Shown in pieces: positions 18,532 to 27,967 of a stretch of 54,902 nucleotides of DNA. Under the pieces are notes generated by a model that saw only the letters and a list, made by a program, of their open reading frames with translations, was not told the origin of the DNA and searched no databases. The stretch lies in assembly GCA_002305615.1 (NCBI GenBank), contig DBPU01000026.1:40660-95561 (forward strand). The letters run 5' to 3'. Position numbers and translations under genes: made by a program. Positions within the stretch are counted from its first letter, which is position 1. The number at the start of each line of letters is the position of its first letter. Origin of the DNA: Verrucomicrobia bacterium UBA1412. Its GTDB lineage: Bacteria; Verrucomicrobiota; Verrucomicrobiia; Limisphaerales; UBA1412.

Positions 18532-18588
18532 ATGAAATTCTCTTTTAGCCAGGATGAAACCGATTCTTCACAATTTGCCCAGCTCTGA
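18532..18588 (+). CDS. Possible 18-codon leader ORF overlapping the start of pgl
   Basis: ATG 18532 is preceded at good spacing by GAGGGAGTGG, a better ribosome-binding site than that of pgl. It encodes MKFSFSQDETDSSQFAQL and stops 34 bases inside pgl in a different frame. The pgl start itself has only an AGG directly next to it, so translation of this short frame might feed or control pgl. It may equally be chance. Confidence 0.3.
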   Translation: MKFSFSQDETDSSQFAQL

Positions 18589-19264
18589 AATTCTCTGCCA
18601 GAAAATGGCAGAGCAGGCCTTGCATATCCTTCAACCTTCTGAGACTCCGGCTTCGATCGCTCTGACCGGGGGCAGAACCGCAGAGGGTATCTATCGCTCC
18701 ATTTGCGAACAGTCTCTGGATATCCCTGTGCGTTGGAGAAACGTTCATTTTTTCTGGGGTGACGAACGCTGTGTGCCCATGAACGCCCCCGAGAGCAATT
18801 ATCGCCTTGCTCAGGAATCCCTCCTGACGCCGCTCAGAATTCATCCCGCCAATATCCATCGGATACCGACTCAGCTTCCGCCCGATGAAGCAGCAGCAAA
18901 AGCCACCGAAGATTATGAAAACTTCCTTAAATCTGCTGAGGCCTCTTCCCTTCGTCTGGTTCTTCTCAGCATGGGAGAAGACGGCCACATCGCCTCTCTC
19001 TTCCCGGACGGAATAACGAACTCACTCAATTCCTATTTGGCTTACAGTTTCGTGACGGGTTCCAAACCTCCGCCGGAGCGAATTACTCTTAATTTTTCAG
19101 AACTGTCAATCGCCGAACATGTTTTAATTGCTGTCTCCGGTGAAGAAAAAAAAGAGAAACTTGAGGCTATCCTCGCTTCAAACATCCAGCAGTCTCCGTT
19201 GGGAGAACTCCTACACCTCCGTAATCGTTCCCAAAAAGAGACCCACCTCTATATTACCCCTTAG
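18554..19264 (+). CDS. pgl: 6-phosphogluconolactonase (DevB type)
   Basis: 236 residues, normal for the family. Landmarks are ALTGGRTAEGIY (phosphate loop), FFWGDERCVP, SNYRLAQESLL and LSMGEDGHIASLFP, all conserved in 6-phosphogluconolactonases. The enzyme hydrolyses 6-phosphogluconolactone to 6-phosphogluconate in the oxidative pentose phosphate pathway in the cytosol. No zwf or gnd is in the window. It is the only ATG possible because an in-frame stop lies 21 bases upstream. A short overlapping frame with a stronger ribosome-binding site precedes it. It converges with the AsmA-like gene, only five bases apart. Confidence 0.93.
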   Translation: MKPILHNLPSSEILCQKMAEQALHILQPSETPASIALTGGRTAEGIYRSICEQSLDIPVRWRNVHFFWGDERCVPMNAPESNYRLAQESLLTPLRIHPANIHRIPTQLPPDEAAAKATEDYENFLKSAEASSLRLVLLSMGEDGHIASLFPDGITNSLNSYLAYSFVTGSKPPPERITLNFSELSIAEHVLIAVSGEEKKEKLEAILASNIQQSPLGELLHLRNRSQKETHLYITP

Positions 19265-19269
19265 GAACA

Positions 19270-22200
19270 CTACTTGGCCTCTTCAACTTTGTTCGGCTTA
19301 AACAGGCCTTTAATCGTCTTAAAAGGACGCATGATCATCATGACTGGCTTGGGAATGTAAATAAACTCCATCTCCGGTTTTTCAAATGTTCCTTTGACTG
19401 TGCAGCGGAAAGCCCGCCGCAAAGGAGTTACGGCAAAGTTAATGGCCTTACCCACGTCGCCCCAGCCTTTCAGTATATCCATATCCACTACGGCATCCAG
19501 GTTGCGGTTGAAATCTATCGTCCCTTTGTAAAGCATTTGAAATGTCGGTGAAGCTATTTCCAAGTCTTCGGTCAAAATGACGGAATCTGTCATCGTAAAG
19601 GTCCCGCCACCCTTGGAGGCTTGAGAGTTGCCCAGCCCCGGAGAAACCTCGTTGAGCACATCAGAAAAAAGCCCAAAGACGGGTATATCCCAGATCAGTC
19701 CATTGGTGATGCTGGCATATCCATGTCCATTCCAGCTCCCCCAATCCATGGTATTTGCCTTTTCAACCACGAGCCGACCTTCCATCAGCCCCTCAAGCTT
19801 GTTCGGCTTGTTGTTGAAGCTATCGATAAAAGGTTTCAATGCACAGTTTTCAAACTGAGTGTCGAATTTGAAATTGGCTCCCGGTTTTGACGTAAAGTCA
19901 AAAGCAGCCCAGCCATTGAGAGTCCCTTCATAAAAATCAGCTTGGATATTAGTCAAAGACAAATACTCCCCTTGCCAGCGAACCAAACCCGTTACATTCT
20001 GAGGATTCAACTTCCACCACTTTAGGCCAACACCTTTTTCAATCTGAAAATCCACATGAGAGTGCTCGGCTTCATCCACGGGTATGACTCCATTCACACT
20101 TACATGAGGAGGCTGGTCGAAGAAATAGTGCTCCATAGCCGAATCAGTTACAGGCCCGATCATCCGGGTGATGATGCGCGGATAAAGATGGCAGACCGCA
20201 TTGGTGATCGTCACCTCCTTGTTGACGCTCGAAAAGGTGACCTCTCCAACCTTCCCACCTTGGCCGGCTACAGGCTCTGCAGGAGTCTCATTTCCACCTT
20301 CCGGCAGAGGAGCCGAAGTAGGAGGCAATCGCAGTTCCGTATCCGTAGCGCGCACAAGCCCGTTTGTGTAAGTAACGCTGGACTGAACATACTCCAGAGG
20401 CTGCCCTCGAAAAATAAAATTCTCCGCAACGACTTTTCCATCCAGCCCACTTTTGCTCAGATCCTTCCATCGTCCCCAGAGCTTGGCCTGAATCTCGGGG
20501 GCTGTAGTAAACTGGAACATATCCAGCGCTTTGACGGCTCCTTCTCCCAGAATGGGCGCCAAGGCTTGTGGATTGCACTGGCTCTTGAAATTCCATAGAT
20601 AATCCTGGCTTTCGGAGTCGCCTTCATAATAAAAAACAACACTTCCTTCAGGGCGGGCGACTTTGAATTCAGGGAGAGTCCACAATTTGTTCGTAAGACA
20701 AAAGTCGCCCTCTGCACTCAACACGGGAATTCCCCGGAAGTTCGCATTGGTCCCCTGCACGTGCCCTTTTAATTCCAGCGAAGGCAAAACTTCCCGGTTC
20801 CAATTTGGTTTGAGATTCGTCCACTCGGCCAGCTTCACCTTGGCCGATGCACTGACCGTCGGAGGAGAATCCGGTTCCCAACCAAATTGTTTAATCCACC
20901 TTTGTCCGGCTGCATCCAGCAGGTGAGCCATTTGATGCGCATCAAAATCCATCTCCCCTTTGCCCAAGGCAAAACGGGTTTCCATATTCAATTTTGCAGA
21001 TAGGTCCAGCTCACCGTGATGAAGTTGAGAATAGATTTTTTTCAATTGAAACTCCGGTGCAGACCAATCCAGAGCAAGATTCAAGTGGTCAGTTCTTACC
21101 AACGGTTTCGGGACATAGAGAGGCCCCAAGTTCAAACTCAGATCACAGCTCAAGGGAATTGCCCAGCGCCAAAGACCATATTCGGGTGTGTTCCACTTCG
21201 CATACTCCGCAGGCTGCCGGTTGGTCAGAGTCACATCTGCATCCATCCAGTCGGTCTCACCCCATTGGGTCTTGGGGCGTGCTAGCCGGAATGAAGTACG
21301 CACCCGCTCAGGAAAATCAGGGTGACTCAAAAGCGCCTGATATTTCTCTAAATTGAAGTCTTTAAACAAACCTGAGTTGAAAAGAGAAAAGGGGCCCTTC
21401 TCCAAATCCCAGTTGCTATCCATTTCTGCCTGAAATTCGAGGAGCTCCGTTCCGCCAATTTTATCAATTTGTAAATTTCCGGCCTGGATATTGACGTTCA
21501 CCCGTGTTTTCGTGGCTGTTTCAGAATCCCGCTTGGCCTGCAGATCAAAATGGAAATCACGCGCCGAGAAAAGTTGATTCGAAGCCCAGTTCGCATTCGC
21601 CTCCAAATTCAAGGCCACCGGAATCATCTTTTCGCTATTGAAAGAAAGCGCTCCCTCAAAATTGATCTGATCCAAATAAATATTCAAACGCTGGCTGGAG
21701 GCCTTTTCCAAACTGGCCCGCAATTTCAAATTCTTCAGTCCCTCCCCGCTTTCTAAATCCGACAATGAAAGTTGTGCCTGAAAATGATCGCCCACACCAT
21801 AGCTTCCGTCTAAATCCTGAACATCAAAAATCACATCGGCGCTGGATTTCATCCAATCTTCTGCATCAAGCTTGAGTCTGAAAAGCAATTTCGGTGAAAC
21901 TTTCGTCTCAAAAGTCTCCAGCCAATTTTGTGCATATAAAATAGACCTTTTGATCTTCTTGAGCTGCTCCGGGTCGCGCTCTTTTCTCTTTGGCAGGCGT
22001 AAACTGGCCAGGGCATCTGCATTTATCAACTCTCCGCTGATATTTATCTCCATGTTCAGCAGCTTGCCTCTTAAATTCTTGAGAGTCCAAACATCCTGAT
22101 CCATCTCGTCAAATACCATGACTCCGGATATTTCATCGAGCCGAAGCACCTCATTGTCCTTTTCTCCAAGAGGCCACTCCAAAAGCCCCTGGCGAATATA

Positions 22201-22584
22201 GACTGAATCGATGATATTACCGCTATGCAGCCACCTCCAGCAACTCATGTTCAGCACGGCATCTGATAAAAAGAAGTGCGCTGTCCCCTCCTTATCTTGA
22301 GTCAAAGAGAGCCCGGTGGCGGAAACCCCCAGCCCCCATGCTAGCTTTAATTTCTGAGCCTTAAACTCAAAACCCAAAGATTTAAGCTCTCGGGCAATTT
22401 GACGCGTCGCAAAATCCGGCAGGCCAACCGTCGTAAGCCAGAGAAAGCAGAAAAAAAGCAACAACACGGCAGCAAACAGCGGATAGAACATCCAGCGCAT
22501 CAGCTTCCTTTTTCGCTTCAGATACAGCCAAAAAGCGGAGGCTCTTTGACCTATCAGGCTCCAATTATTTCTTTTCAACAGCAT
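19270..22584 (-). CDS. Large AsmA-like inner-membrane/periplasmic protein
   Basis: 1104 residues. One membrane segment (about 32-52) follows a basic stretch; the rest is a long series of alternating beta strands (IYLDQINFEGALSF, LNLALDWSAPEF, DMDILKGW). The first 200 residues have the AsmA N-terminal style (ARELKSLGFEFKAQKLKLAW), and the end has the AsmA C-terminal style (FKYKGT-like FQMLYKGTIDFNRNLDAVVDM and VKGTFEKPEM). AsmA/YhdP/TamB proteins span the periplasm and are linked to phospholipid transport or outer-membrane assembly; that role here is inference. It overlaps the DUF4340 gene by 20 bases, so it is the last gene of the Gld-like operon. Confidence 0.78.
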   Translation of the reverse strand: MLLKRNNWSLIGQRASAFWLYLKRKRKLMRWMFYPLFAAVLLLFFCFLWLTTVGLPDFATRQIARELKSLGFEFKAQKLKLAWGLGVSATGLSLTQDKEGTAHFFLSDAVLNMSCWRWLHSGNIIDSVYIRQGLLEWPLGEKDNEVLRLDEISGVMVFDEMDQDVWTLKNLRGKLLNMEINISGELINADALASLRLPKRKERDPEQLKKIKRSILYAQNWLETFETKVSPKLLFRLKLDAEDWMKSSADVIFDVQDLDGSYGVGDHFQAQLSLSDLESGEGLKNLKLRASLEKASSQRLNIYLDQINFEGALSFNSEKMIPVALNLEANANWASNQLFSARDFHFDLQAKRDSETATKTRVNVNIQAGNLQIDKIGGTELLEFQAEMDSNWDLEKGPFSLFNSGLFKDFNLEKYQALLSHPDFPERVRTSFRLARPKTQWGETDWMDADVTLTNRQPAEYAKWNTPEYGLWRWAIPLSCDLSLNLGPLYVPKPLVRTDHLNLALDWSAPEFQLKKIYSQLHHGELDLSAKLNMETRFALGKGEMDFDAHQMAHLLDAAGQRWIKQFGWEPDSPPTVSASAKVKLAEWTNLKPNWNREVLPSLELKGHVQGTNANFRGIPVLSAEGDFCLTNKLWTLPEFKVARPEGSVVFYYEGDSESQDYLWNFKSQCNPQALAPILGEGAVKALDMFQFTTAPEIQAKLWGRWKDLSKSGLDGKVVAENFIFRGQPLEYVQSSVTYTNGLVRATDTELRLPPTSAPLPEGGNETPAEPVAGQGGKVGEVTFSSVNKEVTITNAVCHLYPRIITRMIGPVTDSAMEHYFFDQPPHVSVNGVIPVDEAEHSHVDFQIEKGVGLKWWKLNPQNVTGLVRWQGEYLSLTNIQADFYEGTLNGWAAFDFTSKPGANFKFDTQFENCALKPFIDSFNNKPNKLEGLMEGRLVVEKANTMDWGSWNGHGYASITNGLIWDIPVFGLFSDVLNEVSPGLGNSQASKGGGTFTMTDSVILTEDLEIASPTFQMLYKGTIDFNRNLDAVVDMDILKGWGDVGKAINFAVTPLRRAFRCTVKGTFEKPEMEFIYIPKPVMMIMRPFKTIKGLFKPNKVEEAK

Positions 22585-24553
22585 CCCTGCCCATCAGGAT
22601 ATCGAGCATATTCCCGTAATACTCATAGACTACCGGCGGGAACTTGAAAACCCACGTTTTTCCAAGCCGCTTGACCACAGCAGTCTGCATTCCGTCCACT
22701 CTGAGATTACCAAAAATTATCTGGCAATCCCGCACATTGCCTTTATTCAAGTATTGAATCGTCAGGGAACGCTCCGCCTCTGCCGTTTCAAATTCCGGGG
22801 GAATGCTCTCTCCCATGTATATCCAACTTTCAGCCCGCAACGTCCCCAGGCGATAAACCAGCTCATCAAATATAAAAACCACCTCATCCGGAATCTCCCC
22901 AACAAAGCCCGAAATCTTATATTCACCATCCATTTCGCGCTCGACTACCCTGCTGCGCGCCCCGAGTTGAAAGGTCGCCTGCACGAAATCATTCGTTGTG
23001 AAATTCATGACATCCCGGACACTCATCTGGAATGCGTCGGTGGGGAACTTCATTGCATCGTCTTTGGTCACTTCACTCACAGAAGATTCATTTGCAATAT
23101 TGCCGTCACCGAAAGCTCTCATATAAACCTTCTCCTGAACCCCTTCCGCTTCTGAAGCTGGCTGTTGAACCGAACCAAAATCCACTTGTTGAGAAGCAAG
23201 CTCTTCTCTTTCCACCCGGATACTCTGAAACGGTTTCGTCAATCCATACGAGGAAAAATCGGTCACTGCGTCCTTAACGACTTCCAAGACCTCCGTATGA
23301 GCCAATTGATCCAAAAGCCATTCCACCACCTCGGAATCAGCCTCGTAACTATTGGTCCCGCTGAGTGTGTTTGTCCCAAATCCTTCAGCCATCCACGCCT
23401 CTCCGGAATTCCCCTTTTTCAGGACAAAACCGCCTTTACCCTTTTCATCAAAAGGCGAGCTTGTAAAAACGACCTCTTTGACTTCGTTGGTCTCAATATC
23501 CCAGAGTCGCCGCGTCCGCAGTTCCTGCCACGGAAACATCAAATTCCTCAGAAATTCCCCTTTTGCAAGAACCACATTGGTGCTGTTTTTGTCAATTAAT
23601 CCTATGTAGGCCGCTGCCGTATTAGTGACGTCTATGTTCCCGAATTGAACCTTCAGGTTTCTAAGCTCCACTGCCGCATTTGCATTAGATGAAGCCCCAC
23701 CCGATGGGACAGCTACCGCTCCACTCCCCGCAGCCGGAGGCACACTGGCAAACGTAAACTCTATTTCAGCTTGCGGCCGCTCCAATCCGTAACGAACATT
23801 AAATTCTCTGGGGTTATCTGTTACAAACTTGAGTACATCCCAACTGGAAAAAAGCGCCAACAAATCAGCAACCTTCTTCGATTCAGCCCTTGCCGGCGTG
23901 GGCCGAACAATGCTCCATCGCTCTGCGTCCCCTTGTCTTCGCTCCAGGTCAAAACCGTAAGGAGTCGGTGCCTTGAAGCTGACTTTTTCCACTCTTTGCT
24001 GGTCCAACCGCACAACTCGAGAATCTCTCCATCCGTCCGCCTCTTCGGGGATTAACTGAGAAAAAGAAGCAGGCGCCAGATAGACTCCATCTTTGCCAAT
24101 CAATTGAAAGAAGAGTTCGTCCTCACCCACTGTTTGATTGCCCAATCGGATTTCCACCCGTTCGTTTCCATGTTGAAGAATCAAGGAACGATGAAAAGGC
24201 TTGATGCCATAATCAACCAGTTCCTTTTTGTTGCTGGTTAATTCTTCTCCGGAGATGTATTGATCTGAGGTAAGAGATCGAATTGAGGAAACGATTTCTT
24301 CCAAAAGTTTTTCGTTTGCCGGATAACGGAGAGGTGCCTGCAAATTCCAATGCGCACCTTCTTTTAAGACGCTTACAAAACTGTTGGATGAATAAAAGAA
24401 ATCTACCGAGCTCACCTTCTTTTCATCCCAGCGGGGAAACAGGGGCCCCTTCTGCAGCACGACCGGTTGAATAGGCGACTTATCGAACCAGAACACAGCC
24501 ACGCCCAGAACAACAGCCAACCCAATCAATACCCACGTTAATCCCGTCTTCAT
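22565..24553 (-). CDS. DUF4340 protein of Gld-like ABC cassette 1
   Basis: 662 residues. A single N-terminal membrane segment (about 6-24) precedes a large extracytoplasmic region built of repeated DUF4340-like units: WNLQAPLRYPANEKLLEEIVSSI, EIRLGNQTVGEDELFFQL, then WSIVRPTPARAESKKVADLLALF. This pattern, a strand-rich unit with a W-x-L/I-x-x-P turn, is what I recognise as DUF4340. Function is unknown; such genes often follow GldG-type genes. It starts 13 bases after the GldG-like stop and overlaps the AsmA-like gene by 20 bases. A counterpart is at 37438. Confidence 0.8.
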   Translation of the reverse strand: MKTGLTWVLIGLAVVLGVAVFWFDKSPIQPVVLQKGPLFPRWDEKKVSSVDFFYSSNSFVSVLKEGAHWNLQAPLRYPANEKLLEEIVSSIRSLTSDQYISGEELTSNKKELVDYGIKPFHRSLILQHGNERVEIRLGNQTVGEDELFFQLIGKDGVYLAPASFSQLIPEEADGWRDSRVVRLDQQRVEKVSFKAPTPYGFDLERRQGDAERWSIVRPTPARAESKKVADLLALFSSWDVLKFVTDNPREFNVRYGLERPQAEIEFTFASVPPAAGSGAVAVPSGGASSNANAAVELRNLKVQFGNIDVTNTAAAYIGLIDKNSTNVVLAKGEFLRNLMFPWQELRTRRLWDIETNEVKEVVFTSSPFDEKGKGGFVLKKGNSGEAWMAEGFGTNTLSGTNSYEADSEVVEWLLDQLAHTEVLEVVKDAVTDFSSYGLTKPFQSIRVEREELASQQVDFGSVQQPASEAEGVQEKVYMRAFGDGNIANESSVSEVTKDDAMKFPTDAFQMSVRDVMNFTTNDFVQATFQLGARSRVVEREMDGEYKISGFVGEIPDEVVFIFDELVYRLGTLRAESWIYMGESIPPEFETAEAERSLTIQYLNKGNVRDCQIIFGNLRVDGMQTAVVKRLGKTWVFKFPPVVYEYYGNMLDILMGRDAVEKK

Positions 24554-24566
24554 GAATATTCCAGAG

Positions 24567-26072
24567 CTAGTTGCGTCTTCGAGCCCACACGATCAAACCA
24601 ATCCCCAATATGCACCCCGGAACGATCGCCATCATGATCCACATGAGCAGATTGATTTGAATATCACTCAGGTTCAGCTGGTATTCCACGATGGCTCTTG
24701 GGCCGACTCCCTTCATCAACTGTGCCCGATCCAGCAACCAGTTGACTGCCAGAACCGCAAAATCCCGATTCCCGAAAGAAGCGTCTATCCAATTGTTATT
24801 GAGAAACACCGAGCTTCCCACGGCTACGATGCGGGTCGTTCCTTTAATGGAATCCACTCCTTGGAGCGCTCCTTTTTCCACTGAAACGGCCATGCTGTAT
24901 TCCTTGCTTTGCGCACTCTCAACCTGCATCTCTTTTCCATCCGTCGTAGGAGCTATGAGAACTCCCTTAGGCCCACTCATAAGCAGCTCCATAACCTGGG
25001 GTGCATCAGCTGCCTTTCCTGCATAGTCCGTCTTGGAGACCGCACGAGTCAGAGGCATATACATCTGAGAACCATACAAAGGCCGGGTAATAGGACTTTG
25101 AGAATTGAAGTTAGTCAACATGAGGCCCTGATTCAATCTGACAACCTCTGGGTCGTAAACCAGTTGATCCTTCACCTCAACGCCCCACTCCTTCAATAGA
25201 GGCTCCAGCCGGGTCGCTCCGGATTGAGGAAAGAGAACCAGCAAACTGCCGCCGCGCTTCAGATACTCCCCGACTTTGACGACCTCCTGATCTACCAACG
25301 GCTTTTTAGGTCCGGGAATAATCAGAAGGTTGCAATCGGCCGGAACCGTTTCTTCAGCCCAGATATGGAATTTTTTCACCTTTACGTAATTCTGAGTCAG
25401 AATCTCCGCAAATTTTGAATAACCGCTGATCTCATCCTTCTCTTCCGGGTCGAACTCATTATGCCCCATGGAAAAGTATGCCACACGTTCTCCGGTTTCC
25501 ATCAGTGAGGCAAGCGCCCCCGTAAAGAGCATTTCCCCTTTGAAGGTAATTCTTTTAACCTTTTGATCACGCCCCGAAACAACATCCGATACGTTAAAAT
25601 CAGAAAATTCCTTCTCATAGATTACTCTGGGGGGCTTGCCCTCAACTTCAAAAATTACCAGATCCCGAAAGAAAGTCTCCTTGTCTGAAGCAGGCAATGT
25701 GAGACGATACTTATTCTTTATGGCCTCTGCAGCCTGGGGATTTTCAATATAATCCACCCGCTGAACCTTCAGCCGACTGGTTACAGTTTCATACTCCTTG
25801 AGCAAATTATTAATGGATGCATAAAGCGGCAAATCCTCTTTAAAAAGCACGACGACTTTTACATCCTGTTTCAGGGATTTAAGAGCCTCCACCGTCATGG
25901 GTGAAAGCTTAGACGTATCCCGGTAATCCAAATGCCACCTAAAAAAATGCCTTGAACCCAGTAAATTCAGTAAAATGACCACTACCAGCAAACCGACCAG
26001 GGACCCCAGGACGTTGAGCTTGATCCGTCTGCGTTTGGTTGCTGAAAAACTAATTTTATCGTATTCCATCAT
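24567..26072 (-). CDS. GldG-like ABC transporter accessory protein (cassette 1)
   Basis: 501 residues with one N-terminal (about 22-42) and one C-terminal membrane segment (about 474-495) and a large extracytoplasmic domain between them. The KLSPMTVEALKSLKQDVKVVVLF region is the typical GldG-type start (stimulated by the DTSKL/TLS turn). A later GPKKPLVDQEVVKVGEYLKRGGSLLVLF segment is the glutamine-amidotransferase-like GldG core. In gliding Bacteroidetes GldG works with GldA (ATPase) and GldF (permease). In other phyla the substrate is unknown, and gliding should not be assumed. The ATG ATG start directly abuts the permease stop with no gap. Confidence 0.83.
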   Translation of the reverse strand: MMEYDKISFSATKRRRIKLNVLGSLVGLLVVVILLNLLGSRHFFRWHLDYRDTSKLSPMTVEALKSLKQDVKVVVLFKEDLPLYASINNLLKEYETVTSRLKVQRVDYIENPQAAEAIKNKYRLTLPASDKETFFRDLVIFEVEGKPPRVIYEKEFSDFNVSDVVSGRDQKVKRITFKGEMLFTGALASLMETGERVAYFSMGHNEFDPEEKDEISGYSKFAEILTQNYVKVKKFHIWAEETVPADCNLLIIPGPKKPLVDQEVVKVGEYLKRGGSLLVLFPQSGATRLEPLLKEWGVEVKDQLVYDPEVVRLNQGLMLTNFNSQSPITRPLYGSQMYMPLTRAVSKTDYAGKAADAPQVMELLMSGPKGVLIAPTTDGKEMQVESAQSKEYSMAVSVEKGALQGVDSIKGTTRIVAVGSSVFLNNNWIDASFGNRDFAVLAVNWLLDRAQLMKGVGPRAIVEYQLNLSDIQINLLMWIMMAIVPGCILGIGLIVWARRRN

Positions 26073-26825
26073 CTACCTCCACCTGCGCCACTCCAAAACC
26101 CGCCATGTTAAAAAAAGAAAAAGAAAAGTTGATGTCACCAGAAAAATAAAGGGCCGGCTGTCCAATATTCCACGCGAACAATCCCTCATGTAATCCGCCA
26201 GAGATACCTTTGCCAATATTAAGGAGATTGGACCGGGATCGGGAACCACGAAGAGCACATTCACGCTCAACATAAAAATCCCCATGCCCAGGGTAAAACT
26301 CACCATTCCCGCCACAATCTGACTGCGGGTGAGAGCCGAGCCGAAACATCCAATGGAGATATAAAGAGCGCCCACCATCAATACTGCAAAATAGGTCGTA
26401 ATGATACTGGTGATATTCACCACCAGGGGATTATTAATGTAAAATCTCAAAAGCAGCATTGAGATAAATACAGGCAGCCAGATAATCGCATGGAAAAACA
26501 AAGCCCCGCAAAATTTACTCATGAGCACCTGTATATCGTTGACCGGGGCCGTCATTAAAATTTCATAAGTCCCCGTAGATTTTTCGTGCGCAAAAGTACG
26601 CATTGTGATGAGCGGTGCCGAAAGGAGCAATATCAGCCAAAAATACCAGGAAAAGAAAAACATTTCCGTCAATGTCATATCAGTCGGCTGATTATTTAAC
26701 CGATACACCAGGTCGTAAAAGCAAACCCCAACCAGAAACAGCGCTGCGCTTACAATCACATACCCGTTTAATACGCCAAAACAGACACCCAGCTCTCTTC
26801 TGAGTAACGTCTTAAAAACTTTCAC
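26073..26825 (-). CDS. ABC-2 type permease, GldF-like (cassette 1)
   Basis: 250 residues with six hydrophobic segments. The AHEKSTGTYEILMTAPVND cytoplasmic loop after the second segment is the typical coupling element of ABC-2/GldF permeases (E-x-x-x-G-T-x-E-x-L-L-x-x-P-V). The start is GTG with an unusually good ribosome-binding site (GAGGAGGA, 26833-26840, eight bases spacing), which decides it. It is expected to dimerise and pair with the ATPase encoded 21 bases upstream. The counterpart at 34745 shares the layout but is clearly diverged. Confidence 0.88.
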   Translation of the reverse strand: MKVFKTLLRRELGVCFGVLNGYVIVSAALFLVGVCFYDLVYRLNNQPTDMTLTEMFFFSWYFWLILLLSAPLITMRTFAHEKSTGTYEILMTAPVNDIQVLMSKFCGALFFHAIIWLPVFISMLLLRFYINNPLVVNITSIITTYFAVLMVGALYISIGCFGSALTRSQIVAGMVSFTLGMGIFMLSVNVLFVVPDPGPISLILAKVSLADYMRDCSRGILDSRPFIFLVTSTFLFLFLTWRVLEWRRWR

Positions 26826-26846
26826 TGGTAAATCCTCCTCATTTCT

Positions 26847-27830
26847 CTATTCTTCATCCTCTTCTTCGTCTTGCTGTTTCCTGGTCAGGTGGACAAAAAC
26901 ATCCTCCAACGAAGGCCGGCTGATTGTCAGTTCTCTCAAAAACCAGTTGTTTCTTACTACCATTTTATAGAGTTCTTCTCGGGGATCAGCCGTTTCAGCT
27001 CCGAAAGAAAGAGAGCAAAGATAGTAATCCCCCTCAGCCGCAGAAATATCTACCGCCAGCAGTCCTTCAAAATTTTTCAGAGAGAACTTCAAATCTTCCA
27101 AAGGCGCCTTTATCTCCGCAACTACCCGGGAAGATTGCCCCATGACAGACTGTAAATGGGTCGTATCGTCAGAGGCCAATATCTTTCCCTGATTCAGAAT
27201 CAACACCCGATTGCAGGTCATCTCTATTTCATGCAGAATATGGCTTGAGATCAGGACCGTGTGTTTGCCTCCCAGATTTTTAATCAGTTGCCGAGCCGCA
27301 CGCACCTGGTTCGGGTCCAATCCCAAAGTCGGCTCATCCAGAATAATCAGCTCCGGCTCACTCAAAAGCGCATCTGCCAAACCTACCCTCTGCCGATACC
27401 CGAGCGAAAGCTGCCTGATCATCTTTCTGCGAACATCCTCCAGATCGCATTCCTTCATCACGGTTTCGGCGCGATCTCTGCTTTGGCGTGCATCCAGCCC
27501 CTTAAGCCGGCCTCGATATTTGAGATATTCATAAACCCGCATATCGTAGTAAAGGGGATTGTTTTCAGGCATGTAGCCTATCCGCTTGCGAACTTCATGA
27601 GATTCATCAAAAACATCAAATCCGGCCACCTTGGCCGTCCCGGAAGTCGCCGCTAAAAATGTGGATAATATACGCAGAGTGGTGCTTTTGCCTGCCCCGT
27701 TGGGCCCCAAAAGCCCCAAAATCTCCCCACGCTTCACGGTAAAATTTAAATTGCTGATCGCTTCAAAATCTCCGTAGCGCTTCGTCAGCCCTTTTACCTC
27801 AATCATCCACTCTTTGCTCGCATCACCCAT
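26847..27830 (-). CDS. ABC transporter ATPase, GldA-like (cassette 1)
   Basis: About 328 residues from ATG 27830. A TTG at 27872 and an ATG at 27806 (MIEVKGLTKRYG) are alternatives; the latter matches the usual family N-terminus. Walker A is GPNGAGKST, the signature is LSLGYRQR, Walker B with the catalytic Glu is LIILDEPTLGLDP, and the H-loop is ISSHILHE, all intact. The roughly 100-residue C-terminal extension is a regulatory domain as in CcmA/GldA-type ATPases; the tail is acidic (DEEEDEE). It energises the GldF-like permease encoded next. First gene of the five-gene run ending with the AsmA-like protein. Confidence 0.93.
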   Translation of the reverse strand: MGDASKEWMIEVKGLTKRYGDFEAISNLNFTVKRGEILGLLGPNGAGKSTTLRILSTFLAATSGTAKVAGFDVFDESHEVRKRIGYMPENNPLYYDMRVYEYLKYRGRLKGLDARQSRDRAETVMKECDLEDVRRKMIRQLSLGYRQRVGLADALLSEPELIILDEPTLGLDPNQVRAARQLIKNLGGKHTVLISSHILHEIEMTCNRVLILNQGKILASDDTTHLQSVMGQSSRVVAEIKAPLEDLKFSLKNFEGLLAVDISAAEGDYYLCSLSFGAETADPREELYKMVVRNNWFLRELTISRPSLEDVFVHLTRKQQDEEEDEE

Positions 27831-27967
27831 AACAGCGCTTTTAAGTATAAAACCTTGCTTATCTGACTCCAACCAAATTCTCTAAAGAATGCATGCCGGT
27901 TTTTCAGACCTGCAGCACCCAATAAGAGGCCCCCTTTTCGAAAGCCTCACCGTGTCAGAAACTGGAA

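Noticed and set aside
20056..20598. 180-codon plus-strand frame opposite the AsmA-like gene
   Set aside because: It is a shadow of the minus-strand gene; its translation is rich in Arg, Ser and His with no domain or signal.
22565..27830. Gliding motility as the role of the Gld-like cassettes
   Set aside because: GldA/F/G-like complexes occur in many non-gliding phyla; no GldB, J, K, L, M or N-type gene is visible.
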